DNA from: Dorea longicatena
GTDB lineage: Bacteria; Bacillota; Clostridia; Lachnospirales; Lachnospiraceae
Length of the DNA: 64,000 nt
Assembly (NCBI RefSeq): GCF_025150085.1
Contig: NZ_CP102280.1
Coordinates: forward strand, 201,001 to 265,000
Direction of reading: 5' to 3'
Shown here: in pieces, positions 52,575 through 61,286 of the stretch
Layout: each line of letters begins with the position of its first letter
Position numbering within the stretch: the stretch's first letter is position 1
Position numbers and translations under genes: made by a program
The notes under the pieces: model-generated
What the model was told of the DNA's origin: nothing
Database searches by the model: none
Seen by the model: the letters and a program-made list of their open reading frames with translations, nothing else

Positions 52575-52632
52575 ATCTTATGGATTATATTTGAAATGAA
52601 CGAAAAAAACAACAGATAGGAAGAGATAGTAT

Positions 52633-53277
52633 ATGGATATGAAATTTTTGGATGTTTTACTCCCGATGATGTTTGAAGGATTAAAACTAACAGTATTGAT
52701 CGCTGTAGTAGGTATCGGTATCGGATTCCTGATCGGAAGTCTCTGTGGATATTTATTACAGTCTAAGTATAAAGTAGGAAAAGCAATCGCTGAGGTTTAC
52801 ATTTGGATTATCAGAGCAACACCACTTATGGTGCAGGCACTTTACGGATATTTCGTAATTCCCAAATTGGTCGGCGTAGATATCAGCAGTACGATCGTCG
52901 GAATTGGGGTTATTGCATTGAACTCCGGAGCATTTATTTCTGAGATCGTCAAAGGAGCACTGATGGGAATTGATCCGGGACAGAAAGAAGCCGGAGCATC
53001 TCTTGGACTTACCAGTTCACAGACGATGCTCCACCTGATCATTCCTCCGGCATTCAAATCCGCCTTACCGGCCCTCTTTAACCAGTTTATTACATCCGTA
53101 AAGGATACGGCATTATTATCAGCCATTGCGGTAAATGAGATCACACATCAGGCACAGGCATATGCAGCTTTAAGCTTTAAAGCAATTCCTACATATACCG
53201 CATTGGCAGTGTTCTACTTGATAATACTTTCTATATTGATAATTGTTCAGAAACAGATTGAAAGAAAAATGAGGTGA
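52633..53277 (+). CDS. Amino-acid ABC transporter permease
   Basis: 214 residues, five or so membrane helices, with the HEAT/EAA-loop [42 protein letters not shown] that contacts the ATPase. Typical of the HisMQ/GlnP family. Its stop region contains the ribosome binding site of the ATPase gene. Confidence 0.93.
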   Translation: MDMKFLDVLLPMMFEGLKLTVLIAVVGIGIGFLIGSLCGYLLQSKYKVGKAIAEVYIWIIRATPLMVQALYGYFVIPKLVGVDISSTIVGIGVIALNSGAFISEIVKGALMGIDPGQKEAGASLGLTSSQTMLHLIIPPAFKSALPALFNQFITSVKDTALLSAIAVNEITHQAQAYAALSFKAIPTYTALAVFYLIILSILIIVQKQIERKMR

Positions 53278-53282
53278 TTGAT

Positions 53283-54017
53283 ATGATTAAAATTAGCCAT
53301 TTATCAAAGAAATTCGGAAACCTGGAAGTATTAAAAGATATCAACCTTGATATCGAGGAAGGAGAAGTTGTATGTATCATCGGACCATCCGGTTCCGGAA
53401 AAAGTACCTTCCTTCGATGCATCAACCAGTTGGAGAGTCCATCCGGAGGAATTGTAGAATACGAAGGAAAGAACCTGTTAGATAAGAAATGTGACATTCG
53501 TAAATTCCGTGAAGAGGTTGGTATGGTATTTCAGAGATTCAATCTGTTCCCATTAAAGACGGTTGCGGAGAATGTTATGATGGCACCGGTTCTTACCAAA
53601 CATATGAACAAAGAAGAAGCGCATGAAAAAGCGCTGGAACTTTTGGATAAAGTCGGATTAAAAGATAAAGCAGATGTCTATCCAAGTACACTTTCCGGAG
53701 GACAGCAGCAGCGAGTTGCCATAGCAAGAGCACTTGCAATGGAACCGAAAGCACTTCTTTTTGATGAACCGACATCCGCACTGGATCCGGAACTGGTAGG
53801 TGATGTACTGGATGTTATGAAATCCCTGGCAAAAGAAGGAATGACGATGATCGTTGTGACACATGAGATGGGATTTGCCCGTGATGTGGCAGACAGAGTT
53901 ATCTTCATGGCTGATGGATATGTAGTAGAAGAAGGAAAGCCAGAACGCATCTTTACAGCTCCGAAAGAGAGAAGAACACAGACCTTCCTGTCACGTATTC
54001 TTCCGGCAACTGCATAG
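53283..54017 (+). CDS. Amino-acid ABC transporter ATPase (GlnQ-like)
   Basis: 244 residues. Walker [15 protein letters not shown]-loop [10 protein letters not shown], signature [15 protein letters not shown], Walker [15 protein letters not shown] and H-loop VVTHEMGFA are all intact. AGGTGAT at 53272-53278 points to the ATG at 53283 rather than GTG 53274. It drives the transporter encoded by the two genes upstream. Confidence 0.94.
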   Translation: MIKISHLSKKFGNLEVLKDINLDIEEGEVVCIIGPSGSGKSTFLRCINQLESPSGGIVEYEGKNLLDKKCDIRKFREEVGMVFQRFNLFPLKTVAENVMMAPVLTKHMNKEEAHEKALELLDKVGLKDKADVYPSTLSGGQQQRVAIARALAMEPKALLFDEPTSALDPELVGDVLDVMKSLAKEGMTMIVVTHEMGFARDVADRVIFMADGYVVEEGKPERIFTAPKERRTQTFLSRILPATA

Positions 54018-54081
54018 AATACAGATTAGAAAATCAATAACAGAGACGCTTAACTAAATATTGATATACTATCCTTTTGAG

Positions 54082-54099
54082 GGGCAGGGTGACCTGCCC
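54082..54099 (+). terminator. Terminator-like stem after amino-acid transporter operon
   Basis: GGGCAGG (54082-54088) pairs with CCTGCCC (54093-54099), loop GTGA, followed by TTCTCGGTTT, a weak T tract. Confidence 0.65.
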
Positions 54100-54212
54100 T
54101 TCTCGGTTTGTGTATAATAAAATTCTATATTGACAGAAAAAAATAGTTGTACTAACATCCAAGTAGTTGATGGTACAACTATTTTTGAGCGCGTTGTACT
54201 GGAGATCAAAGA

Positions 54213-54584
54213 ATGAAAGACGTGCAGGATTTTCAGATTGAATGGAGGGTCTTGCTTGCCGTGACAATTTCGGGCCTGATCTATAATCTGGGACTTCTTG
54301 CGGGTCCCTGGTTTGAAGGAAAGATGACCGGATGTCTGGTAGATATTTTAAAAGGAACAAAGCAGTCTGGCGTTATGCTGTATCTGGTAACTGATTATGT
54401 GGCGGTGATAGCGGCGGTTGCAGGGCCGGCTATCTTACTGCTTGATGAAATTACGGCTAATCTGGATGCCGAGACAGAACAGAATGTATTAATGGCGTTA
54501 AAGAAAGTTTCGAAGGACAGGACGGTGATATCTATTTCACACAGAATGACTGCTTCGATGGGACGTACGATTTTTATATCATAG
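54213..54584 (+). pseudogene. ABC exporter gene with large in-frame internal deletion
   Basis: 123 codons. The first 75 residues are the start of an exporter membrane domain (VLLAVTISGLIYNLGLLAGPWFEGKMTGCLVDIL). They join directly, after DYVAVIAAVAG, to the end of a nucleotide-binding domain: PAILLLDEITANLDAETEQNVLMALKKVSKDRTVISISHR (Walker B, D-loop and H-loop). Walker A and the signature motif are missing. An exporter of about 550 residues has lost some 430 codons without a frameshift, so it cannot work as a transporter. Confidence 0.8.
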
Positions 54585-54633
54585 TATGCAATAGAACAGA
54601 CAAACCAGATAAAAGAGAGGAATACAGGGGAAA

Positions 54634-55599
54634 ATGACAAAGGGGAAACCACAGACAACAAAAAACAATACGGCACAGGAGAATCTGACAGAGCGGTTGG
54701 AACGAAAAGAGACAGTGAGGGGAACTGCACTTACCATTGCAGGAGGGTTCTTGTGGGGGATTGCCGGAGTATTTGGAAAATACACATTTGAGTACAAAGG
54801 AGTGACTGCAACGTGGATCGTGAATGTACGTCTGATCATTGCAGGGATCATATTATTGACCAGAGCGTATATGGTGCAGAAGGACGGAATATTCCGTATC
54901 TGGAAAAATAAGCGGCATGTGCTCAGGATGCTGGTATATGGAGTGATTGGTATCGCCGGATGTCAGATGACGTATTATCTGGCGGTGGAAGATTCCAATG
55001 CGGGAATTGCAACTGTTCTGCAGTATACGGCGCCGGTAATGATTATGGTACTTCTTGCACTTAAGAACTGGAAACTTCCGGGAAAAAATGAAATCCTTGC
55101 CCTGATCCTTGCATTTGGCGGAACGGTATTGCTGGCAACACATGGTAATCTGACTCAGTTAAGTGTATCGAAAACGACATTGATATTCGGTCTTTCATCG
55201 GCAGTCGCAACGATATTCTATAATCTGGTTCCGGGGAATCTGATGGATATCTATGGAACATTTCCGATGGTTGGCTGGGGTATGCTGATCAGTGGAATCG
55301 GTCTGACACCATTTGTGCGGCCATGGACGCTGGTGGAAGATATTACCTGGGACTGGCAATGTATTGGCTGTATTGTAGTTGTGATTATTTTCGGTACAGT
55401 GATGTCTTTTAGCTGTTATATGGAAGGCGTACGGCTGATCGGTGGTTCCAAGGCAAGTCTGCTCGCATCGGTAGAGCCGTTAACAGCGACAGCAATGTCC
55501 GTGATTTTTATGCATGTGGCATTTTCCGGAATGGATCTGGCAGGATTTGTCGGAATCATTGCCGGTGTGATCATATTGTCACTTCCAAAGAAGAAATAA
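54634..55599 (+). CDS. EamA/DMT-superfamily transporter
   Basis: 321 residues with about ten membrane helices in two EamA repeats: one from LTIAGGFLWGIAGVFGKYTFE, the other from SVSKTTLIFGLSSAVATIFYNL. It keeps the family motif near IAGCQMTYYLAVEDSNAGIATVLQYTAPVMIMV. It probably exports an amino acid or metabolite. The N-terminus has a charged 30-residue tail. It follows the exporter remnant and has its own ribosome binding site. Confidence 0.88.
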   Translation: MTKGKPQTTKNNTAQENLTERLERKETVRGTALTIAGGFLWGIAGVFGKYTFEYKGVTATWIVNVRLIIAGIILLTRAYMVQKDGIFRIWKNKRHVLRMLVYGVIGIAGCQMTYYLAVEDSNAGIATVLQYTAPVMIMVLLALKNWKLPGKNEILALILAFGGTVLLATHGNLTQLSVSKTTLIFGLSSAVATIFYNLVPGNLMDIYGTFPMVGWGMLISGIGLTPFVRPWTLVEDITWDWQCIGCIVVVIIFGTVMSFSCYMEGVRLIGGSKASLLASVEPLTATAMSVIFMHVAFSGMDLAGFVGIIAGVIILSLPKKK

Positions 55600-55810
55600 G
55601 AGAAAGATTGTTTAACGCAGTACTATGATGAAAGAAACTGTCTTTTAATTAACAAATATAAATGATGCATAAATGCATAAAAATAGAATAAAATGTATAA
55701 AATTGGGAGGAAAAACAAAAAACATTCGTCTATAATTGCATCTATATATTGATTTTCATAAATAATTGTGATAAAATTAACGAATAATAAAGGAATACGG
55801 AGGGTATAAT

Positions 55811-57307
55811 ATGTTAAACGGTTTAAACAACATTGTAAACTTCCTGAATGGTTACATCTGGGGTGTAGGAATGTTGGTACTGATTGTAGGAAGCGGTTTA
55901 TATTTTACAATCAGACTGCATGGTTTCCAGTTTGTACATTTTAAGGATATGTGGAGCAGAATTATTGACAAACAGGATTCTGACTCGGGAATTTCGGCAT
56001 TCGGTTCGTTCTGTACGACTATGGCAATGCGTGTCGGTACAGGAAACGTAGCCGGAGTTGCGGTAGCAATTTACATGGGAGGTCCGGGAGCATTGTTCTG
56101 GATGATCCTTGCAGGTATGACGAACTCAGCAGTATGCTTCGCAGAGTGTACACTGGCAGTTCTGTATAAGACACGTATTGACGGCCAGTATCGTGGTGGT
56201 GGAGCTTATTGTGCAGAGAGAGGTCTTGGATGGAAGAAATATGGTACATTTATGGCCCTGATTCTTATGATCGGAACTTCTGTATTCATGCCGGCAGCAG
56301 CTACATATACAATCTGTGACGGATTCCATAATGCGATCAAGATTCCGATGTGGGTAAGTGCATTGATCATTGCATTGATTCTTGCAGTAGTAGTTATCGG
56401 TGGTGTAAAACGTATCAGTGCGATCGCATCTATGATCGTACCATTCATGGTAACGGTATATCTGATCGCAGCAGTTGTAATTATTGTTATGAACATTACA
56501 GCAGTACCGGCACTGATCAAAACAGTTGTAACAGCAGCATTTGCCAAGAATGCAGTATTTGGTGGAACAATCGGTGTGATCATCCAGCAGGGTGTTAAGA
56601 GAGGTACATTCTCAAGTGCATCTGGTATGGGTGAAGCATCTCCTACAGCAGCAGCGGCAGAGACAAGCCATCCGGTAAAACAGGGTATGGCCAATGCAGC
56701 AGGTGTATGGCTTGATACAGTTATCGTCTGTACTGCATCAGGACTTATGATTCTGTTAACAGACTGCTTTAATACAGCAGGCGGATATGTCGGAAGTGGC
56801 TCTACAGAACTTCCTGCACTCGCAGCAGCAGGAACGAACGGAGTTATCTTCGTACAGTTAGCATGTAAGACAGTTATGGGCAAGATCGCTCCTACATTTA
56901 TTGCGATTATGTTAGCACTGTTCTCATTCACATGTCTGATCAGTTACTACTATGAAGCAGAGACAGCAGCTATGTATCTGTTCCAGGGTGAATCAAAAGC
57001 AAAAGTACGTAAAGTTGTTACATGGATCATGAGAATTGCAATGCCTGTTCTGATCTTCATCTGGGGTAACCTGGAATCAGATATCGCATGGAACTTATCA
57101 GACCTGGCACTTGGAAGTTGTACATGGGTAAATATGTTGATCGTGCTTCTGTTATCACCAAAGGTAATCGCACTTTATAAAGATTACGAAGAACAGATGA
57201 AAGCGAAGAAAGATCCATATTACAATCCGGATAAAATCTCATGGTCCGGAGTTGATAAAGAGATGTGGAAAGATATCAATAAGAAATATATTGAGAATGA
57301 TAAATAA
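55811..57307 (+). CDS. Alanine/sodium symporter (AGCS family)
   Basis: 498 residues with ten or more membrane helices. Family motifs include SGISAFGSFCTTMAMRVGTGNVAGVAVAIYMGGPGALFWM, AECTLAVLYKT and GVKRGTFSSASGMGEASPTAAAAE. It imports small neutral amino acids such as alanine or glycine with sodium. It has a good ribosome binding site (CGGAGGG). Its terminator hairpin is interrupted 31 bp after the stop by an IS element. Confidence 0.93.
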   Translation: MLNGLNNIVNFLNGYIWGVGMLVLIVGSGLYFTIRLHGFQFVHFKDMWSRIIDKQDSDSGISAFGSFCTTMAMRVGTGNVAGVAVAIYMGGPGALFWMILAGMTNSAVCFAECTLAVLYKTRIDGQYRGGGAYCAERGLGWKKYGTFMALILMIGTSVFMPAAATYTICDGFHNAIKIPMWVSALIIALILAVVVIGGVKRISAIASMIVPFMVTVYLIAAVVIIVMNITAVPALIKTVVTAAFAKNAVFGGTIGVIIQQGVKRGTFSSASGMGEASPTAAAAETSHPVKQGMANAAGVWLDTVIVCTASGLMILLTDCFNTAGGYVGSGSTELPALAAAGTNGVIFVQLACKTVMGKIAPTFIAIMLALFSFTCLISYYYEAETAAMYLFQGESKAKVRKVVTWIMRIAMPVLIFIWGNLESDIAWNLSDLALGSCTWVNMLIVLLLSPKVIALYKDYEEQMKAKKDPYYNPDKISWSGVDKEMWKDINKKYIENDK

Positions 57308-57415
57308 ATCTTGAAAAAAAGGCCCCCGGGAGATGTTTTGGTATGCTCCCTGTCAAGAGGACAATAAAAAATAATAAATTTTTGTATCGTCAGCCATGCT
57401 ATGGCTGGCGATATT

Positions 57416-58345
57416 TTATGCTGCTTTTGTATATTGCTCATGATATTTCATTGGTGTCATTACATGCAGTTTTCTTTGAAGTCGTTGGTTGTTGTAGTAA
57501 TCTATGTAATTAGCTATCGCAGTAATCAAAGAGCTTCTGTCATTAAAACGCTGTTTATAATACATTTCTCGTTTTAGAATTCCCCAAAACCCTTCCATTG
57601 GTCCATTGTCAATACAGTGGGCAACTCTAGACATACTCTGCTTCATATGATGTTTTTTTAATCTAGTATAAAACTGTGCGCTTGTATATTGAAAGCCTCG
57701 ATCAGAATGAACTAATGGGTGTGCATCTGGCTCCTGACGAACAGCCTCATCAAACGTGTCCATAACTAATGGATTATCATTATGATCGCTGATTTTAAAG
57801 GAAACAATCCTTCTATCATATAAATCTAAAATAGCACTCAGATAAACTTTATGAACTTCTATTCCGTTGTAGTATTTAAATTCAGAAACATCTGTAAGCC
57901 ACTTTTCATTCGGTTTTTCGGCGTGAAATTCACGGTGTAAATAGTTTTTTGCTATGTGATCAGGATTTCTGTCTCCTCTGGTACAACTCTTAGGTTTCCA
58001 TTTAATATTTGATTTTATATCGTATTTCCTACAAATACGAAGTACTCGTTTATCATTCACATGAATTCCTTTATGTCCATCTAATTCATCACGAATCCTT
58101 CGGTATCCCATATCTGGATGCTGGTGATGAATCCTTTGGATTTCAGTGGATAGTCTTTCGTTTCGAAGTTCATTATTACTTTTCGGATATTTTCCCCAGC
58201 GGTAATACGCAGAACGTGTAACATTAAGATATTTACAAAGTCTATCTATGGGATAATGCTTAGTAGACGATAGTTTTTGGATGGCTTCATATTCGGCTAA
58301 CCGATGGATTAAAGATAGCGACCCCTCCTTTCCAGTTCTCTGACT
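57416..58345 (-). CDS. IS3-family transposase OrfB (made by -1 frameshift)
   Basis: The open frame covers about 309 codons down to the stop. It holds the HTH_21-like N-terminal part (IDRLCKYLNVTRSAYYRWGKYP), MGYRRIRDEL and the DDE integrase core: W-LTDVSEFKYYNG (first D), LVHSDRGFQYTS (second D) and NGPMEGFWGILKRE (E). The first ATG (58111) would remove the N-terminal domain, and no good start exists upstream, so it is most likely fused to OrfA by -1 slippage at the A7 run (58345-58351 on the minus strand). Confidence 0.88.
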   Translation of the reverse strand, partial: SQRTGKEGSLSLIHRLAEYEAIQKLSSTKHYPIDRLCKYLNVTRSAYYRWGKYPKSNNELRNERLSTEIQRIHHQHPDMGYRRIRDELDGHKGIHVNDKRVLRICRKYDIKSNIKWKPKSCTRGDRNPDHIAKNYLHREFHAEKPNEKWLTDVSEFKYYNGIEVHKVYLSAILDLYDRRIVSFKISDHNDNPLVMDTFDEAVRQEPDAHPLVHSDRGFQYTSAQFYTRLKKHHMKQSMSRVAHCIDNGPMEGFWGILKREMYYKQRFNDRSSLITAIANYIDYYNNQRLQRKLHVMTPMKYHEQYTKAA

Positions 58346-58995
58346 TTTTTTAACAGATCATTCTCCATTTGTAAGTCTAGATTTCTTCTTTCCAGTTCAG
58401 CTATCTTGTCACGTAGCTCTTCTTCAGGTGTTCTGCTTGGAAGAGAAGCTATACGACGTCCACGTCTGTCTTCCAGACCCGCTTGACCCATCTTTTCGTA
58501 TCGTATTACCCAATTGCGAACTTGTTGATAGGAACAATCATATTTGAGTGCCATTGCACCATAATTCTTATCATTTGCAAGACAATCTGTTACTATTTTT
58601 AATCTCTCATCAAGTGTAGTGTTCTTTGCCTTTTTCATGTAAGCACCTCCAGTGGATATTTTTAATATTCCACCAGAATTATACACCTTAATCCAATCGG
58701 AAAGCTGTCTGTGTGAACGAATTCCGTATTTTGTGCAAATATCCTGAAGAGATCCTTCTCCGTTAAGATAATCATTTATAGCAGATATTTTTAAATCTTT
58801 TGAATAAGATTTGTTTTTCGGTTGATTGAGTAATCCAGTTGGTCCATCATACTGATAAATAGAAATCCAATTTCGAATACTATGATGATCAACTCCCAAT
58901 TCTTTTCCTGCTTGCTGTATGCCAATTTCTCCTGCAAGGTAGCGTTCGACTATTTTTACTTTTTCTACTGGTTCTATCTTACTCTTTCTGAACAT
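58309..58995 (-). CDS. IS3-family OrfA, helix-turn-helix protein
   Basis: 228 residues, longer than the usual 100 of IS3 OrfA. Three helix-turn-helix modules are seen: VEKVKIVERYLAGEIGIQQAGKELGVDHHSIRNWI, SLQDICTKYGIRSHRQLSDWI and DKNYGAMALKYDCSYQQVRNWV. A coiled-coil/leucine-zipper end (EEELRDKIAELERRNLDLQMENDLLKK) holds the frameshift site. It binds the IS ends and regulates transposition. Confidence 0.88.
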   Translation of the reverse strand: MFRKSKIEPVEKVKIVERYLAGEIGIQQAGKELGVDHHSIRNWISIYQYDGPTGLLNQPKNKSYSKDLKISAINDYLNGEGSLQDICTKYGIRSHRQLSDWIKVYNSGGILKISTGGAYMKKAKNTTLDERLKIVTDCLANDKNYGAMALKYDCSYQQVRNWVIRYEKMGQAGLEDRRGRRIASLPSRTPEEELRDKIAELERRNLDLQMENDLLKKVRELERRGRYL

Positions 58996-59073
58996 GAAAA
59001 TACCCCCATATAGGACTTTTATATTTCATTGTCCTATATGAGGGTAGCATACCATTTCCTGGGGGATTTTTTT

Positions 59074-59189
59074 GTTTAATACATGAAGCGGCTGACGCCC
59101 TTACAACTTCTTCATCGTAGAATCATAGTCCGAAACAGGATACCAAGTTTATCTTGTGGACCGGGGTAAGCCAAGATGATGAATTAAAC
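59074..59189. other. Paired-end non-coding stretch between IS and degV
   Basis: GTTTAATACATG (59074-59085) and GATGAATTAAAC (59178-59189) are near-perfect reverse complements with one mismatch, so a 116-nt hairpin-closed RNA is possible on either strand. Internal dyads such as GTCC/GGAC are visible. It may be part of the degV 3' end or a separate RNA; not identified. Confidence 0.35.
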
Positions 59190-59195
59190 AGCAAA

Positions 59196-60074
59196 TTATT
59201 TATCATAATCTTTCGAACAAACACTAATCCCCATTCCATATCCCTTTGGTCCGATATGGCATCCTACACTGAATGAAAGTGGATCATAGTATACATAAGA
59301 ATTCGGAAATGCTTCTACAAGCATCTGTTTCCATTCTGCGGCCTCTTCTTCCGTGAGGTTAGAGCCGGCAGCACCAACGAGAAGATGTTTGTCGTCAGCG
59401 TCTTTAAATCGTGTCTCACGGTCATTCTTTAATGCTTCAACCATTTTCTGCTTACATTTCTTCATGCCGCGTGTCTTGGCAAATGCGTCCAGCTTACCAC
59501 CCTGGATAGTGAGAATCGGCTTGATGTTAAGAACACTTCCGAGTGCAGCACCGGCTGCGGTGACGCGTCCGCCTTTTTTCAGGAACTCAAGAGTGTCGAC
59601 AGCAATATAGATACTGGAGTTATAGGCTTCGGCCTCTAATACTTCTTTGATCTCTTTTGCTGATTTTCCGGCTTCTGCAAGCTTCTTGGCATGCATGACA
59701 GATTCTCTCTGCGTAACGGAGATTCTGTGGTTGTCTGCAACCTGTACTTTGCCATCATAATCATCGGAAAGGCTGATAGCGGTTGAACAAGAAGCACTCA
59801 GTCCGCTGGACATTGGGATATGAATGATCTCATCATAACCCTGTTCTAATATATCATCCCAGAGATCCATCAGATCGCCTGGAGATGGCTGGGATGTAGA
59901 TACATTCTGTCCGCCGGTCAGGCTTCCGTAGAAAGAATCTTCTGTAAGATCAATTCCCTCATAATGTGTCTCATCATCGATAATGACTGGCATAGGAATC
60001 AGGAAAATTCCCATGGAGTCGGCTTCTGCTTTCATAATTCCGCTGTTGGTATCTGTCATAACAGCTGTTTTCAT
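59196..60074 (-). CDS. DegV-family fatty-acid-binding protein 1
   Basis: 292 residues. The typical DegV order is seen: AVMTDTNSGI at the start, DSFYGSLTGGQNVSTSQPSPGDLMDLWDDIL, IIHIPMSSGLSASCSTAISLSDDY and GRVTAAGAALGSVLNIKPIL. The TSQPSP and SSGLS segments bind a fatty acid head group; such proteins present fatty acids for phosphorylation by FakA. Ribosome binding site AAAGGAGG is ideal. The neighbouring degV gene upstream on the same strand is a paralogue. Confidence 0.9.
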   Translation of the reverse strand: MKTAVMTDTNSGIMKAEADSMGIFLIPMPVIIDDETHYEGIDLTEDSFYGSLTGGQNVSTSQPSPGDLMDLWDDILEQGYDEIIHIPMSSGLSASCSTAISLSDDYDGKVQVADNHRISVTQRESVMHAKKLAEAGKSAKEIKEVLEAEAYNSSIYIAVDTLEFLKKGGRVTAAGAALGSVLNIKPILTIQGGKLDAFAKTRGMKKCKQKMVEALKNDRETRFKDADDKHLLVGAAGSNLTEEEAAEWKQMLVEAFPNSYVYYDPLSFSVGCHIGPKGYGMGISVCSKDYDK

Positions 60075-60144
60075 ATGTGAAAACCTCCTTTGTACTCTTT
60101 ACTATCTATCAGTTATGGAATAAATATTCTTCATTATAATATGA

Positions 60145-61032
60145 TTATTCGGTTCGTGTATCACCCCAGAAGAACAAAGCAACTGTGCCCGGTCCTGTAT
60201 GACTTCCAATCGTCGTACCTACGTTATTGATCTCGACTTTTCCATTCAGATATGGGAAGCGGGATTCCACAAGATCGGCAACTGCTCTGGCATCTTCGTA
60301 GCATTCGGAGTGAGAAATGTAACATTTCCCATTATAGTCGGTCTGGTGATCGGCATATTCGGCCATCTTATCTACAATAGTGCGAATGACTTTACGCTTT
60401 GTACGAATCTTATATCTTGGAATCAGACGGCCCTGATTATCCATGTTAAGAAGAGGGCAGATATTTAAGACACCTCCGATAGCACCTGCTGTTTTGGAAA
60501 TGCGTCCGCCCTTTACGTAAAATGTAAGATCGGTAGAAAAGAACCAGTGATGTACGTTGAGACGGTGCTTTTCAGCATAGCGGAAAACCTCGTCCAGAGA
60601 TTTCCCCTCGTCGCGAAGATCGGCAAGTTTATCCATCAAAAGTCCATATCCGGAAGATGCGCCGAGAGAATCTACGATCAGGATCTTGCGGTCAGGATAA
60701 CGTTCTTCAAGATTCTCTTTTGCAATCATTGCAGAATTAATTACTCCTGAAATTCCGGATGAAAGTGTGATATGCAGGATATCTTTTCCTGCTTTAAGGA
60801 AAGGTTCGAAATATTCTTCAAATTCTTCGGCATTGACCTGTGAAGTCTTCGTATCGGCTCCGGCCGCCATAGCTGCATAGAATTGATCGAATGGGATAGA
60901 TTTTCCAAGATCGTCTGCGTATTCTTTGCCATTCAGCTCAAAGTGAAAACAGATGTAAGATATGTCGCGTGCTTTAAAATGTTCTTCAGTAAGATCTGCT
61001 GTTGAACAGCAGCTGATAATATAATCCCTCAT
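60145..61032 (-). CDS. DegV-family fatty-acid-binding protein 2
   Basis: 295 residues. Motifs: DYIISCCSTADLT, GADTKTSQVNAEEFEEYFEPFL, ILHITLSSGISGVINSA, GGRISKTAGAIGGVLNICPLL and TIGSHTGPGTVALFFWG. The start at 61032 (ATG) is favoured over the TTG at 61041 by spacing. It shares the fold with the downstream DegV but differs in sequence, so the two probably bind different fatty acids. They are likely co-transcribed, with a 70-bp gap. Confidence 0.9.
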   Translation of the reverse strand: MRDYIISCCSTADLTEEHFKARDISYICFHFELNGKEYADDLGKSIPFDQFYAAMAAGADTKTSQVNAEEFEEYFEPFLKAGKDILHITLSSGISGVINSAMIAKENLEERYPDRKILIVDSLGASSGYGLLMDKLADLRDEGKSLDEVFRYAEKHRLNVHHWFFSTDLTFYVKGGRISKTAGAIGGVLNICPLLNMDNQGRLIPRYKIRTKRKVIRTIVDKMAEYADHQTDYNGKCYISHSECYEDARAVADLVESRFPYLNGKVEINNVGTTIGSHTGPGTVALFFWGDTRTE

Positions 61033-61170
61033 AATGTTCAAGTCCTTCCTTAATATATCTGGAATACTAATCTATACTCCAAGTGATAAAAATTGTATCA
61101 TTTTCTCAGATTAAATTCAATATTTACAAGGGAAAGAAGGAGAAAAAGGTGAAATTGTTGCGGAAATTCG

Positions 61171-61179
61171 TGGTACAAT
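61171..61179 (+). promoter_or_regulatory. Extended -10 promoter for radical SAM gene
   Basis: TG-G-TACAAT forms an extended -10 element, with no obvious -35. It lies in the divergent region between degV and the radical SAM gene. Confidence 0.4.
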
Positions 61180-61286
61180 ATTCATGCGTTAGAAGTACTG
61201 CATAAAGAATACAGTAGAAGCGTATAAGAAGTAATAGATATCTGTAATAGGATATCTGGAAAATAAAAAAGATACAGGGAAAGCAT

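Larger units (their letters stand above)
57339..59054 (-). mobile_element. IS3-family insertion sequence, 1,716 bp
   Basis: Ends are imperfect inverted repeats: TGGTATGCT plus AGGACAAT blocks on both sides (57339-57365 and, in reverse, 59028-59054). The flanks carry a 3-bp TTT target duplication (57336-57338, 59055-59057). It contains orfA and orfB on the minus strand with a programmed frameshift site. Size and long orfA suggest the IS150 subgroup. Confidence 0.88.

Noticed and set aside
55600..55810. TATAAT at 55731 before the alanine symporter considered as a promoter
   Set aside because: The nearest -35-like sequence is 22 bp away and there is no extended -10, so I could not support a defined promoter.
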